Positions 63,259-64,000 of a stretch of DNA of 64,000 nucleotides are shown piece after piece. Below the pieces are notes generated by a model that had not been told where the DNA came from, made no database searches, and saw only the letters and a program-made list of their open reading frames with translations. The position numbers were made by a program, and so were the translations under genes. Numbering within the stretch: the first letter of the stretch is position 1; each line of letters starts with the position of its first letter. The stretch is from Adiantum capillus-veneris (lineage: Eukaryota > Streptophyta > Polypodiopsida > Polypodiales > Pteridaceae): NCBI GenBank assembly GCA_014529385.2, contig CM043955.1, positions 139,861,108 to 139,925,107 of the forward strand, in the 5' to 3' direction.

Positions 63259-63809
63259 CAATTGCTTGCAAAATACGAAAGTGATGAACTATGTGCAAGA
63301 CAGAATTTCACAATTCTTTGTGCTTATTCACGCAGGTACGGAAGGAGATGCTTTTATTCCAGGAAGATTTAAAGCACTTTCAAAATCATTCTTCTCAAAT
63401 GGCTGCACTGGATTATTTAGTTGCTGTTAACAGTGATGTCTTTATTCCCACTTATGATGGGAACATGGCAAAAGTTGTCTCGGGGCACCGCAGGTAACTC
63501 AAAATATTGAATACCTTAACATGATTACTTCCATCTTGCTGTGTTTATTTGATCTGAAACCTGTTTTGGTTTTTAAACCACTGTCATAGATATCTCGGTC
63601 ACCGCAAAACCATCCTTCTGGACCGCCAAAAGCTTGTTGTTTTGCTTGATCAGTATAAGAATGGCACTTTAGATTGGATGTTGTTTGCTGTGAGAGTACA
63701 AGAAGTTGAGAATGACCTTATGGGTGCACCAAGGGAACGAAAGGTGATATCCGAAAGGCCAAAAGAGGAAGACTATTTTTATGCCAACCCTGTGGAATGC
63801 CTTCTGTAA
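25258..63809 (+). CDS. GT106 / plant O-fucosyltransferase-like glycosyltransferase, probable rhamnogalacturonan I rhamnosyltransferase; 8 exons
   Basis: Joined exons 25258-25648, 25785-25852, 25938-26026, 41924-42089, 42172-42461, 42530-42734, 63336-63493 and 63590-63809 total 1587 nt: 528 codons plus stop, no internal stop, every junction GT-AG and phase-consistent (phases 1,0,2,0,2,0,2). The protein has a short basic N-terminus, one membrane segment (about residues 51-73, [16 protein letters not shown]) followed by [11 protein letters not shown], then the family blocks [50 protein letters not shown] (306-319), [21 protein letters not shown] and a C-terminal DYFYANP. This is the layout of a Golgi type II membrane enzyme. 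Length and blocks fit RRT-type GT106 enzymes, which add rhamnose to the pectin rhamnogalacturonan I backbone using UDP-rhamnose. That exact substrate is inferred from family resemblance; another O-FucT-like member is the alternative. Introns 3 and 6 are 15,897 and 20,601 bp; the other five are 68-136 bp. Confidence 0.9.
25785..25852 (+). CDS. Exon 2 of the GT106 gene
   Basis: 68 nt following acceptor CCAG|GG. Together with the last base of exon 1 it gives [16 protein letters not shown] and then LNQMRAA. The Gly-rich NGGLNQMR block is a conserved N-terminal element of the catalytic domain in this family. The donor is GCA|GTATGC and the phase is 0. Confidence 0.9.
25938..26026 (+). CDS. Exon 3 of the GT106 gene
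   Basis: 89 nt after acceptor GGCAG|ATA. It encodes [15 protein letters not shown] and then [14 protein letters not shown], both conserved blocks of plant O-FucT-like proteins. The donor is CCAAG|GTAGGA, phase 2, and opens the 15.9-kb intron 3. The missing third base of the Ser codon is supplied by exon 4 at 41924, giving the expected WADPSDFKDIF. Confidence 0.9.
26185..26240. repeat. (AG)28 microsatellite in intron 3
   Basis: 56 bp of uninterrupted AG, starting 159 bp after the exon 3 donor. Confidence 0.95.
26290..27278 (-). pseudogene. Gypsy gag fragment following a minus-strand LTR
   Basis: At 26570-26791 (minus) an Ala/Lys/Glu-rich helix ([20 protein letters not shown]) leads to [15 protein letters not shown]. 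After stops, remnants resembling a gag capsid ([16 protein letters not shown]) follow to about 26300. It lies downstream (minus sense) of the LTR at about 27279-27724, as expected for a 5' LTR plus gag. Truncated; no pol. Confidence 0.45.
27236..27252. repeat. C17 homopolymer
   Basis: A run of 17 C followed by GCCCC. Homopolymers of this length are sequencing-sensitive. Confidence 0.9.
27279..27724 (-). mobile_element. Gypsy LTR (minus strand)
   Basis: Minus-strand start TGTCACGATTGTGAC directly after a polypurine tract (AGGAGGGA, complement of 27725-27735). A TATA box (CTATATAAGG) lies near 27428-27437, and a primer-site-like TATCAGGTGCC lies at the low-coordinate end. The left edge is approximate. 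It sits between a protease/spacer segment above and a gag segment below, so it is shared by, or recombined between, two elements. Confidence 0.45.
27907..28500 (-). pseudogene. Spacer/linker ORF of a gypsy element
   Basis: Acidic open frames ([20 protein letters not shown] ... KPDYVRFL) between the protease region and the LTR. A linker between protease and RT is likely, but no domain is recognised and the RT that should follow is missing. Confidence 0.35.
28618..29454 (-). pseudogene. Chimeric ORF: gypsy RT N-terminus joined to another element's protease
   Basis: One 278-codon frame. Residues about 25-123 are the linker and start of RT of family B ([55 protein letters not shown]). At about 29090 it switches abruptly to a gag-tail/protease segment of a different gypsy lineage ([33 protein letters not shown], with LVDSG the catalytic Asp motif). 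RT fingers without the catalytic YxDD palm followed by a protease cannot be a working polyprotein. It is the scar of a deletion or recombination between two minus-strand elements. Confidence 0.8.
29460..29962 (-). pseudogene. Family B gypsy protease-like region
   Basis: Reads [20 protein letters not shown] ... [20 protein letters not shown] and DVLLGIPW, a plant RVP_2-type retropepsin layout. The usual D-S/T-G triad is DGG here, so activity is doubtful. Similar remnants occur on the plus strand at 36340-36670 and 54300-54600. Confidence 0.65.
29959..31546 (-). pseudogene. Family B gypsy gag
   Basis: ATG at 31546 ([17 protein letters not shown]). A frame break near 31385, where a 20-bp unit (CATCATCAATCAATTTTTG) is duplicated, is followed by an intact 335-codon block (30200-31207). 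That block has a Ser-rich, Lys-rich nuclear-signal-like segment and a capsid ([48 protein letters not shown]). A CCHC knuckle ([14 protein letters not shown]) lies near 30060-30110 in another frame. It is collinear with the plus-strand copy at 52718-54290. Confidence 0.8.
31604..31616 (-). promoter_or_regulatory. Primer-binding site of the family B element
   Basis: Minus-strand TGGTATCAGAGC one base from the LTR end TGTTACA. Confidence 0.8.
31617..32238 (-). mobile_element. Family B gypsy 5' LTR (622 bp, minus strand)
   Basis: Minus strand: starts TGTCACAAAGTGATGACG and ends CTTGGAGTGTCCAAGTCTGTTACA, followed by the primer site (G)TGGTATCAGAGC. Closely related to the LTRs at 52124-52646, 58053-58575 and 45646-46267. 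It contains (CT)n tracts at 31937-31955 and 31998-32031, and a cluster of TTAGGGTTT motifs at 32121-32205. It abuts LINE sequence at 32239. Confidence 0.85.
32239..34030 (+). pseudogene. LINE 3' half: RT C-terminal region and zf-RVT-like domain
   Basis: The plus strand reads [20 protein letters not shown] and [10 protein letters not shown], then [20 protein letters not shown], the conserved post-palm segment of plant LINE RTs. About 400 codons later comes a Cys/His motif [19 protein letters not shown] (about 33581-33640), the zf-RVT finger found at the end of such proteins. Stops and shifts are frequent. The LINE's 5' part is missing: it is cut at 32239 by the family B LTR. It is homologous, in opposite orientation, to 43030-45645. 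Confidence 0.75.
34155..34262. repeat. 25-bp direct repeats with internal inverted repeat
   Basis: TGATGTGTCATTTGATGGGT at 34155 and TGATGCGTCACATGATGGGT at 34238, both followed by GACGG. Each contains GTCA(C/T)...GTGAC dyad arms. Confidence 0.8.
34537..34598. repeat. Long hairpin-forming inverted repeat
   Basis: Outer arms CTTTATTTTATTAA (34537-34550) and TTAATAAAATAAAG (34585-34598) are perfectly complementary. Inner arms GGTCACTT/AAGTGACC (34558-34565, 34568-34575) are also perfect, around a 2-nt loop. It could be a cruciform, a MITE core or a retroelement regulatory hairpin. Confidence 0.9.
34638..34653. repeat. G homopolymer of about 16
   Basis: Uninterrupted G run followed by AGGCTG. 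Confidence 0.9.
34742..34750 (+). promoter_or_regulatory. TATA box of an LTR-like promoter
   Basis: TATAAAAGG, followed 400 bp downstream by an AATAAA (about 35161-35166) and an LTR-like end CTTAACA before a G run. Together these look like the R-U5 side of a plus-strand LTR. Confidence 0.45.
34974..35105 (+). repeat. 33-bp tandem repeat, four copies
   Basis: Exact 33-bp register: 34974-35006, 35007-35039, 35040-35072 and 35073-35105. Each copy begins CCCTT(C/T)ACGGGAA or a close variant and ends CTAAGT/CAAGC/CTAAG. Because 33 is a multiple of 3, all frames stay open and repeat an 11-residue unit. It lies between a TATA box and a polyadenylation-like signal. Confidence 0.9.
35181..35208. repeat. 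G-rich tract
   Basis: Two long G runs separated by one A, directly after the LTR-like end TTAACA. Confidence 0.9.
35209..36340. other. LTR-derived and unassigned sequence
   Basis: 35570-35630 (GTCTGTTCAGTCTGTCTTTT...GGCACGTGGTGCCCGTC) is the reverse complement of the start of the LTR at 44667, so a plus-strand LTR end is present here. 35960-36240 is rich in TAGCG(C/T)TTTT and TTTCAGCC words shared with 61350-61760. No gene was seen. Confidence 0.4.
36340..36965 (+). pseudogene. Plus-strand family B gypsy protease-linker fragment
   Basis: Broken frames read ETLIFFDG(E), [51 protein letters not shown] and then [13 protein letters not shown], matching the protease and pre-RT linker of family B. 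It stops before RT. Frameshifts occur near 36390 and 36690. Confidence 0.65.
36991..37599 (-). other. 202-codon open frame of unknown nature
   Basis: A minus-strand frame ([20 protein letters not shown] ... [16 protein letters not shown] ...) with Ser/Val/Asp-rich composition. It could be a retroelement spacer ORF or a protease-RT linker. No domain is recognised, and neighbouring frames are also fairly open. Confidence 0.3.
37600..38250. other. Unassigned region
   Basis: Short overlapping frames on both strands, none recognisable. It may continue the element of the preceding open frame. Confidence 0.25.
38261..38495. repeat. Degenerate tandem repeat, about four copies
   Basis: ACTCCTCCC(A/G)... 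followed by (C/A)CCGAGCCATGAGTAAA-like text recurs at about 38267, 38332, 38399 and 38465, with variable spacer of about 65-67 bp. Confidence 0.65.
38880..39465 (-). mobile_element. Truncated family B-related LTR
   Basis: Resembles 44840-45395 (CATCTCCC..GGGTAGA, GCTTACATGAAAAGC, CCACATCATCACTTTTT, GGTCAGCAATTTGTGACA). The minus-strand start TGTCACAAATTGCTGACC is present at 39465; the distal end is missing. Confidence 0.5.
39466..40228 (-). other. Probable internal remnant of a minus-strand LTR element
   Basis: Lies between an LTR fragment and the primer site of the LTR at 40241. It contains two further AGCTCTGATACCA-like or AGCTTTGATACCA phrases (39705-39745) and a repeated phrase around GCGCCCGATGCGC (40097), related to 39610 and 49228. 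No coding sequence. Confidence 0.35.
40229..40240 (-). promoter_or_regulatory. Primer-binding site
   Basis: Minus-strand TGGTATCAGAGC adjoining the LTR end at 40241. Confidence 0.7.
40241..40827 (-). mobile_element. Family B-type LTR (minus strand)
   Basis: Plus-strand ends TGTAACAGGCTTGGACACTC ... CGTCATTATTTTGTGA. Same layout as the LTR at 45646-46267, with the terminal CA of TGTGACA mutated. It is adjacent to a primer site, so it was a 5' LTR. Confidence 0.65.
40828..41923 (+). other. Intron 3 sequence without recognised elements
   Basis: AT-rich sequence with no ORF of note, leading to the pyrimidine-rich exon 4 acceptor. It may be part of the ancestral intron. Confidence 0.4.
41924..42089 (+). 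CDS. Exon 4 of the GT106 gene
   Basis: 166 nt after acceptor TTTTCAG|T. It encodes (S)[15 protein letters not shown] through [14 protein letters not shown], ending at the consensus donor CAG|GTGAGT in phase 0. The first base completes the Ser codon begun 15.9 kb upstream in exon 3. The continuity of a family-typical block across that gap is the main support for the long intron. Confidence 0.92.
42172..42461 (+). CDS. Exon 5 of the GT106 gene: catalytic core
   Basis: 290 nt after acceptor TACAG|ATA. It encodes [10 protein letters not shown], the block [26 protein letters not shown] and [14 protein letters not shown]. The His-x-Arg-x-Glu-like segment near residue 306 lies in the conserved sugar-nucleotide binding region of the family. 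The donor GAG|GTTTGG, phase 2, is weaker than consensus but required by the frame. Confidence 0.92.
42530..42734 (+). CDS. Exon 6 of the GT106 gene
   Basis: 205 nt after acceptor TACAG|G. It encodes [29 protein letters not shown] and [15 protein letters not shown], ending GTFPNI at ATT|GTACGC, phase 0. The expected next residues VRKEMLL are found in exon 7, 20.6 kb downstream. If the exon is read on without splicing, it hits a stop at 42768-42770. Confidence 0.92.
42735..43029 (+). other. 5' end of intron 6 without recognised elements
   Basis: About 295 bp of ordinary AT-rich sequence between the exon 6 donor and the 3' end of the minus-strand LINE fragment. Confidence 0.4.
43030..45645 (-). 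pseudogene. LINE 3' half (minus strand), split by a solo LTR
   Basis: 45401-45645 reads [20 protein letters not shown] ... [12 protein letters not shown] and [13 protein letters not shown]. After removal of the LTR at 44667-45395 the frame resumes [19 protein letters not shown]. Further on, 43460-43560 contains the zf-RVT-like [18 protein letters not shown] / DCPMAQQVW region. Many stops. Same family as 32239-34030. It is cut at its 5' side by the gypsy LTR at 45646. Confidence 0.75.
44667..45395 (-). mobile_element. Solo gypsy LTR (729 bp) inside the LINE
   Basis: Plus-strand ends TGTAACGGGACAGG ... CAACAGTTTGTGGCA. It is flanked by CCAAA (44662-44666) and CCAAC (45396-45400), a 5-bp target duplication with one mismatch. 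The LINE reading QGLGIID is continuous once the LTR and one repeat are removed. No primer site or polypurine tract adjoins it, as expected for a solo LTR formed by LTR-LTR recombination. Confidence 0.8.
45646..46267 (-). mobile_element. Family B gypsy 3' LTR (622 bp, minus strand)
   Basis: Plus-strand ends TGTAACAATCTTGGACACTC ... ATCATCATTTTGTGACA, the same length as the LTR at 31617-32238. The polypurine tract lies at 46268-46279. Confidence 0.85.
46268..46279 (-). promoter_or_regulatory. Polypurine tract of the minus-strand family B element
   Basis: Minus strand AAGAGGGGGGTA directly before TGTCACAAAATG. This is the same tract as in the complete element at 58041-58052. Confidence 0.8.
46280..47720 (-). 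pseudogene. Rearranged family B gypsy body: gag pieces and integrase fragment
   Basis: Minus strand: integrase core at 47426-47656 ([50 protein letters not shown]; the second Asp context is WDKDPQF). Next come gag segments ([28 protein letters not shown]) and a gag end ([20 protein letters not shown], 46340-46645) next to the polypurine tract. Gag downstream of integrase shows that the element is rearranged. Confidence 0.7.
46694..47324. repeat. Partial triplication of a gag segment
   Basis: Copies start GGCAGTAGTCATCC(G/A)ATGT at 46694 and 47031, each about 285 bp with many identical blocks. A short third copy (46976-47030) lies between them. All encode the same gag stretch on the minus strand. 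Confidence 0.85.
47721..48960. other. Unassigned region
   Basis: No recognisable protein. A minus-strand frame at 48457-48729 and opposing plus-strand frames are open but match nothing known to me. It contains T8 at 47872-47880. Confidence 0.3.
48961..48995. repeat. G35 homopolymer
   Basis: 35 consecutive G, followed by TATATATG. It gives spurious poly-Gly/poly-Pro frames. Its true length is uncertain in any assembly. Confidence 0.9.
49307..49338. repeat. (TA)n microsatellite at the 3' side of the LINE
   Basis: About 16 TA units, 47 bp beyond the ORF2 stop on the minus strand, where a LINE 3' tail would be expected. Confidence 0.9.
49385..52118 (-). pseudogene. LINE ORF2, RT and C-terminal part
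   Basis: Minus strand. RT starts near 51522 ([20 protein letters not shown]), with [48 protein letters not shown] and the catalytic [12 protein letters not shown] at about 50740-50772. The post-palm region runs through [20 protein letters not shown] to a stop at 49385. Breaks: stops near 51523-51590, 50824 (EVSD*), 50236 and 49819. RT domains 0-7 can all be followed. The 5' part of ORF2 (endonuclease) lies at 58581-59335, beyond an inserted gypsy element. Confidence 0.85.
52119..52123. repeat. Target-site duplication, left copy (CTGGC)
   Basis: CTGGC immediately before the 5' LTR; an identical CTGGC follows the 3' LTR at 58576. Confidence 0.9.
52124..52646 (+). repeat. 5' LTR of the complete gypsy element
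   Basis: TGTCACAAAGTGATGACG ... GTCCAAGTTTGTTACA. It includes two ACCCTAA motifs near 52176 and 52192, a T13 run, and (GA)n near 52311. Confidence 0.9.
52648..52659 (+). promoter_or_regulatory. Primer-binding site of the complete gypsy element
   Basis: TGGTATCAGAGC one base after the LTR; initiator Met-tRNA type. Confidence 0.9.
52718..54291 (+). pseudogene. Gag of the complete gypsy element (frameshifted)
   Basis: ATG 52718 ([17 protein letters not shown]). The Ser-rich basic segment, capsid ([55 protein letters not shown]) and CCHC knuckle [14 protein letters not shown] (about 54157-54198) are all present but spread over frames. Breaks lie near 53020, a TAG at 53254-53256, near 53525 and near 53730. 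It is collinear with the minus-strand gag at 29.96-31.55 kb, which is intact where this one is broken. Confidence 0.8.
54292..54796 (+). pseudogene. Protease region of the complete gypsy element (broken)
   Basis: Fragments in different frames ([58 protein letters not shown]) correspond to the protease segment at 29.5-29.96 kb. Small deletions have removed parts, including most of the [12 protein letters not shown] stretch. Confidence 0.6.
54797..57457 (+). pseudogene. Pol of the complete gypsy element: RT, RNase H, integrase, chromodomain-like tail
   Basis: A 592-codon open frame (54797-56575) carries the RT ([32 protein letters not shown], catalytic FFDDIIVFS at about 55310), RNase H ([44 protein letters not shown]) and the integrase HHCC finger ([19 protein letters not shown]). 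It ends just after the first integrase Asp (MDFIF) in a deletion. Later pieces read [47 protein letters not shown] and, near the end, [19 protein letters not shown], a chromodomain-like tail of chromoviruses. Integrase is therefore inactive, while RT and RNase H look intact. Confidence 0.88.
57871..57910 (+). repeat. 10-bp tandem repeat, four copies
   Basis: TCATGTGATG, TCCTGTGATG, TCCTGGGATG and TCGTGTGATG in register, in the 3' untranslated part of the complete gypsy element. Confidence 0.9.
58041..58052 (+). promoter_or_regulatory. Polypurine tract of the complete gypsy element
   Basis: AAGAGGGGGGTA immediately before the 3' LTR. Confidence 0.9.
58053..58575 (+). repeat. 3' LTR of the complete gypsy element
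   Basis: 523 bp, same ends as the 5' LTR. Substitutions were seen at the CATC/CAGC, ATCCT/ACCTT, GCGG/GCAG, AATT/AACT, ACGG/ACCG, ACG/AAG, CTAG/CCAG and GTTG/GTCG positions. Confidence 0.9.
58576..58580. repeat. Target-site duplication, right copy (CTGGC)
   Basis: Identical to 52119-52123. Confidence 0.9.
58581..59335 (-). pseudogene. LINE ORF2, APE-type endonuclease part
   Basis: ATG at 59335 ([12 protein letters not shown]; the ATWN(C/I)NG start is typical of LINE APE endonucleases), then [37 protein letters not shown] (catalytic Asp/Asn block near 58870) and GASTVDYVM (near 58600). Two to three stops interrupt it. The frame runs into 52118 downward once the gypsy element and one CTGGC are removed. 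Confidence 0.85.
59353..60601 (-). pseudogene. LINE ORF1: coiled coil plus RRM-like domain
   Basis: Minus strand. The N-terminal part (60026-60601) has a Lys/Glu heptad-rich coiled coil ([20 protein letters not shown]). The C-terminal part (59353-60162) has further coiled coil and a [20 protein letters not shown] / [12 protein letters not shown] segment resembling the RRM/CTD of L1-type ORF1 proteins. An imperfect 55-bp tandem duplication (units beginning 60021 and 60076) shifts the frame between the halves. ORF1 ends 18 bp before the ORF2 start. The protein would bind LINE RNA. Confidence 0.75.
60021..60130. repeat. Imperfect 55-bp tandem duplication in LINE ORF1
   Basis: CCTGTTTAAGGGTTGAGACT (60021) and CCTGTTTGAGGGCTGAGACT (60076) each lead to TTGAGTGTC(C/T)GTAT(C/T)TC. 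55 is not a multiple of 3, so the duplication shifts the ORF1 frame. Confidence 0.8.
60602..61350 (-). other. LINE 5' UTR and unassigned sequence
   Basis: Sequence just above ORF1 (ACTGCTGGCTGAATATTGATGGGG at 60640) resembles that above the second ORF1 fragment (CTGCTGAATACTGATGGGG at 62710), so both are LINE leaders. 60845-61099 is open on the plus strand but not recognised. Confidence 0.4.
61350..61770 (+). repeat. Dispersed short repeats (TAGCGTTTTT / CAGCGTTTTCAGC)
   Basis: The word (T/C)AGCGTTTT or a one-base variant occurs about ten times in 420 bp (for example near 61360, 61430, 61522, 61544, 61602 and 61712), often followed by AGCA or CAGCC. The same words occur at 35975-36180. Confidence 0.65.
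61771..62154. other. Unassigned region
   Basis: No recognisable gene. 61860-61950 (TTTGTGCAATCAATAGTAGA ... GAGAGTGGGGCCTTCGGAGG) resembles 36265-36330, so it belongs to the same repeat unit as the AGCGTTTT block. Confidence 0.3.
62155..62700 (-). pseudogene. Second LINE ORF1 fragment (N-terminal half)
   Basis: The minus strand reads [40 protein letters not shown], then [17 protein letters not shown] and, after a stop, [20 protein letters not shown]. It is closely similar to the ORF1 at 59.35-60.6 kb but lacks its 55-bp duplication. It ends at a (TTTCCC)n tract at 62167-62189. Only the 5' part of the LINE is present. Confidence 0.7.
62167..62189. repeat. (TTTCCC)n short tandem repeat
   Basis: Almost four TTTCCC units at the truncation edge of the second LINE ORF1. 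Confidence 0.85.
62701..63183. other. Intron 6 tail, unassigned, GC-richer
   Basis: LINE leader-like start, then GCAG-rich sequence (62990-63090) and three TTAGGGTT motifs (63102-63170). No gene was seen. Confidence 0.35.
63184..63256. repeat. (GA)n microsatellite, about 36 units, before exon 7
   Basis: 73 bp of uninterrupted GA, ending 79 bp upstream of the exon 7 start. Confidence 0.95.
63336..63493 (+). CDS. Exon 7 of the GT106 gene
   Basis: 158 nt after acceptor ACGCAG|GTA. It encodes [30 protein letters not shown] and [15 protein letters not shown], conserved C-terminal blocks. The donor is GCAG|GTAACT, phase 2. It follows the 20.6-kb intron 6; a long (GA)n tract ends about 80 bp before the acceptor. 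Confidence 0.92.
63590..63809 (+). CDS. Exon 8 (terminal) of the GT106 gene
   Basis: 220 nt after acceptor CATAG|A. It encodes (R)[15 protein letters not shown], a divergent region with [10 protein letters not shown], and the family-typical end [17 protein letters not shown], with TAA at 63807-63809. No AATAAA is visible before the window ends at 64000, so the polyadenylation site is not defined. Confidence 0.92.
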
Positions 63810-64000
63810 TCAGTTGATAAGGGAAAAAGGATTGCATTGGACTCCATACACAGACAAAGAACCGGGACCACAGGGGTTTTCTTATGGGCCAGCATATTGC
63901 CAAGATCCAGGTCTTTGGAAGAGTGTGCTCTTTTGGACACTGGTATTGAAGATGTGGATTGCATGATAGAATGTTTTTGAGGGAGGCTGCGGGTCTGTCG

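Larger units (their letters stand above)
42735..63335 (+). other. Giant intron 6 of the GT106 gene (20,601 bp)
   Basis: Bounded by GTACGC and ACGCAG in phase 0. It holds a LINE fragment with a solo LTR, a rearranged gypsy element, a near full-length LINE split by a complete gypsy element, a second LINE ORF1 fragment, and a long (GA)n. Nearly all of it is transposon-derived. Confidence 0.85.

Noticed and set aside
63182-63430. Plus-strand frame starting with Arg/Glu repeats before exon 7
   Set aside because: The start is (GA)n translation, and the frame lies out of the exon 7 frame and carries no GT106 blocks.

Overview
The window is nuclear DNA of a land plant with a large, transposon-swollen genome. 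The evidence is one intron-rich plant cell-wall glycosyltransferase gene, Ty3/gypsy elements primed by initiator Met-tRNA, TRIM-like elements, LINEs, a Mutator-like transposase relic, long (GA)n tracts and TTTAGGG/AAACCCTAA-type motifs. Introns of 16-21 kb next to introns of 68-136 bp suggest a fern or a gymnosperm, but the species cannot be named from this sequence. No prokaryotic genes, rRNA, tRNA genes or CRISPR arrays were seen.

The only host gene recognised runs on the + strand from 25258 to 63809. Its eight exons (25258-25648, 25785-25852, 25938-26026, 41924-42089, 42172-42461, 42530-42734, 63336-63493, 63590-63809) join by GT-AG introns into one uninterrupted 528-codon frame. The product is a type II membrane protein of the plant O-fucosyltransferase-like/GT106 family and most resembles rhamnogalacturonan I rhamnosyltransferases. 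Intron 3 (15.9 kb) and intron 6 (20.6 kb) are packed with retroelements, so a 1.6 kb coding sequence is spread over 38.6 kb.

Layout. 1-6057: the 3' part of a non-autonomous LTR element (leader, broken coiled-coil ORF, polypurine tract, 3' LTR), with a foreign solo LTR at 1301-2066. 6130-7960: degenerate Mutator-like transposase with a SWIM finger. 8.3-10.9 kb: retroelement leader-like and unassigned DNA. 11103-15629: element with 152-bp LTRs, carrying a minus-strand gypsy fragment inside it. 16.8-21.25 kb: decayed gypsy pieces on both strands. 21.8-22.2 kb: tandem repeats. 22512-24553: a TRIM-like element with 155-bp LTRs. 24.6-26.0 kb: promoter region and exons 1-3 of the host gene. 26-41.9 kb (intron 3): gypsy pieces including a chimeric RT-protease ORF, a LINE 3' half, LTR fragments and unusual tandem repeats. 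41.9-42.7 kb: exons 4-6. 42.7-63.3 kb (intron 6): a LINE fragment holding a solo LTR, a rearranged gypsy element, and a near full-length ORF1/ORF2 LINE (minus strand) split by a complete gypsy element at 52124-58575 with matching 523-bp LTRs and a CTGGC target duplication. Then come a second LINE ORF1 fragment and a long (GA)n tract just before exon 7. 63.3-63.8 kb: exons 7-8 and stop.

Nearly all element ORFs carry stops, frameshifts or deletions, so this is mostly a fossil record. The nesting gives a relative order: LINE first, then the gypsy insertion at 52.1 kb (about 9 differences between its LTRs by eye). The host gene remains open throughout.
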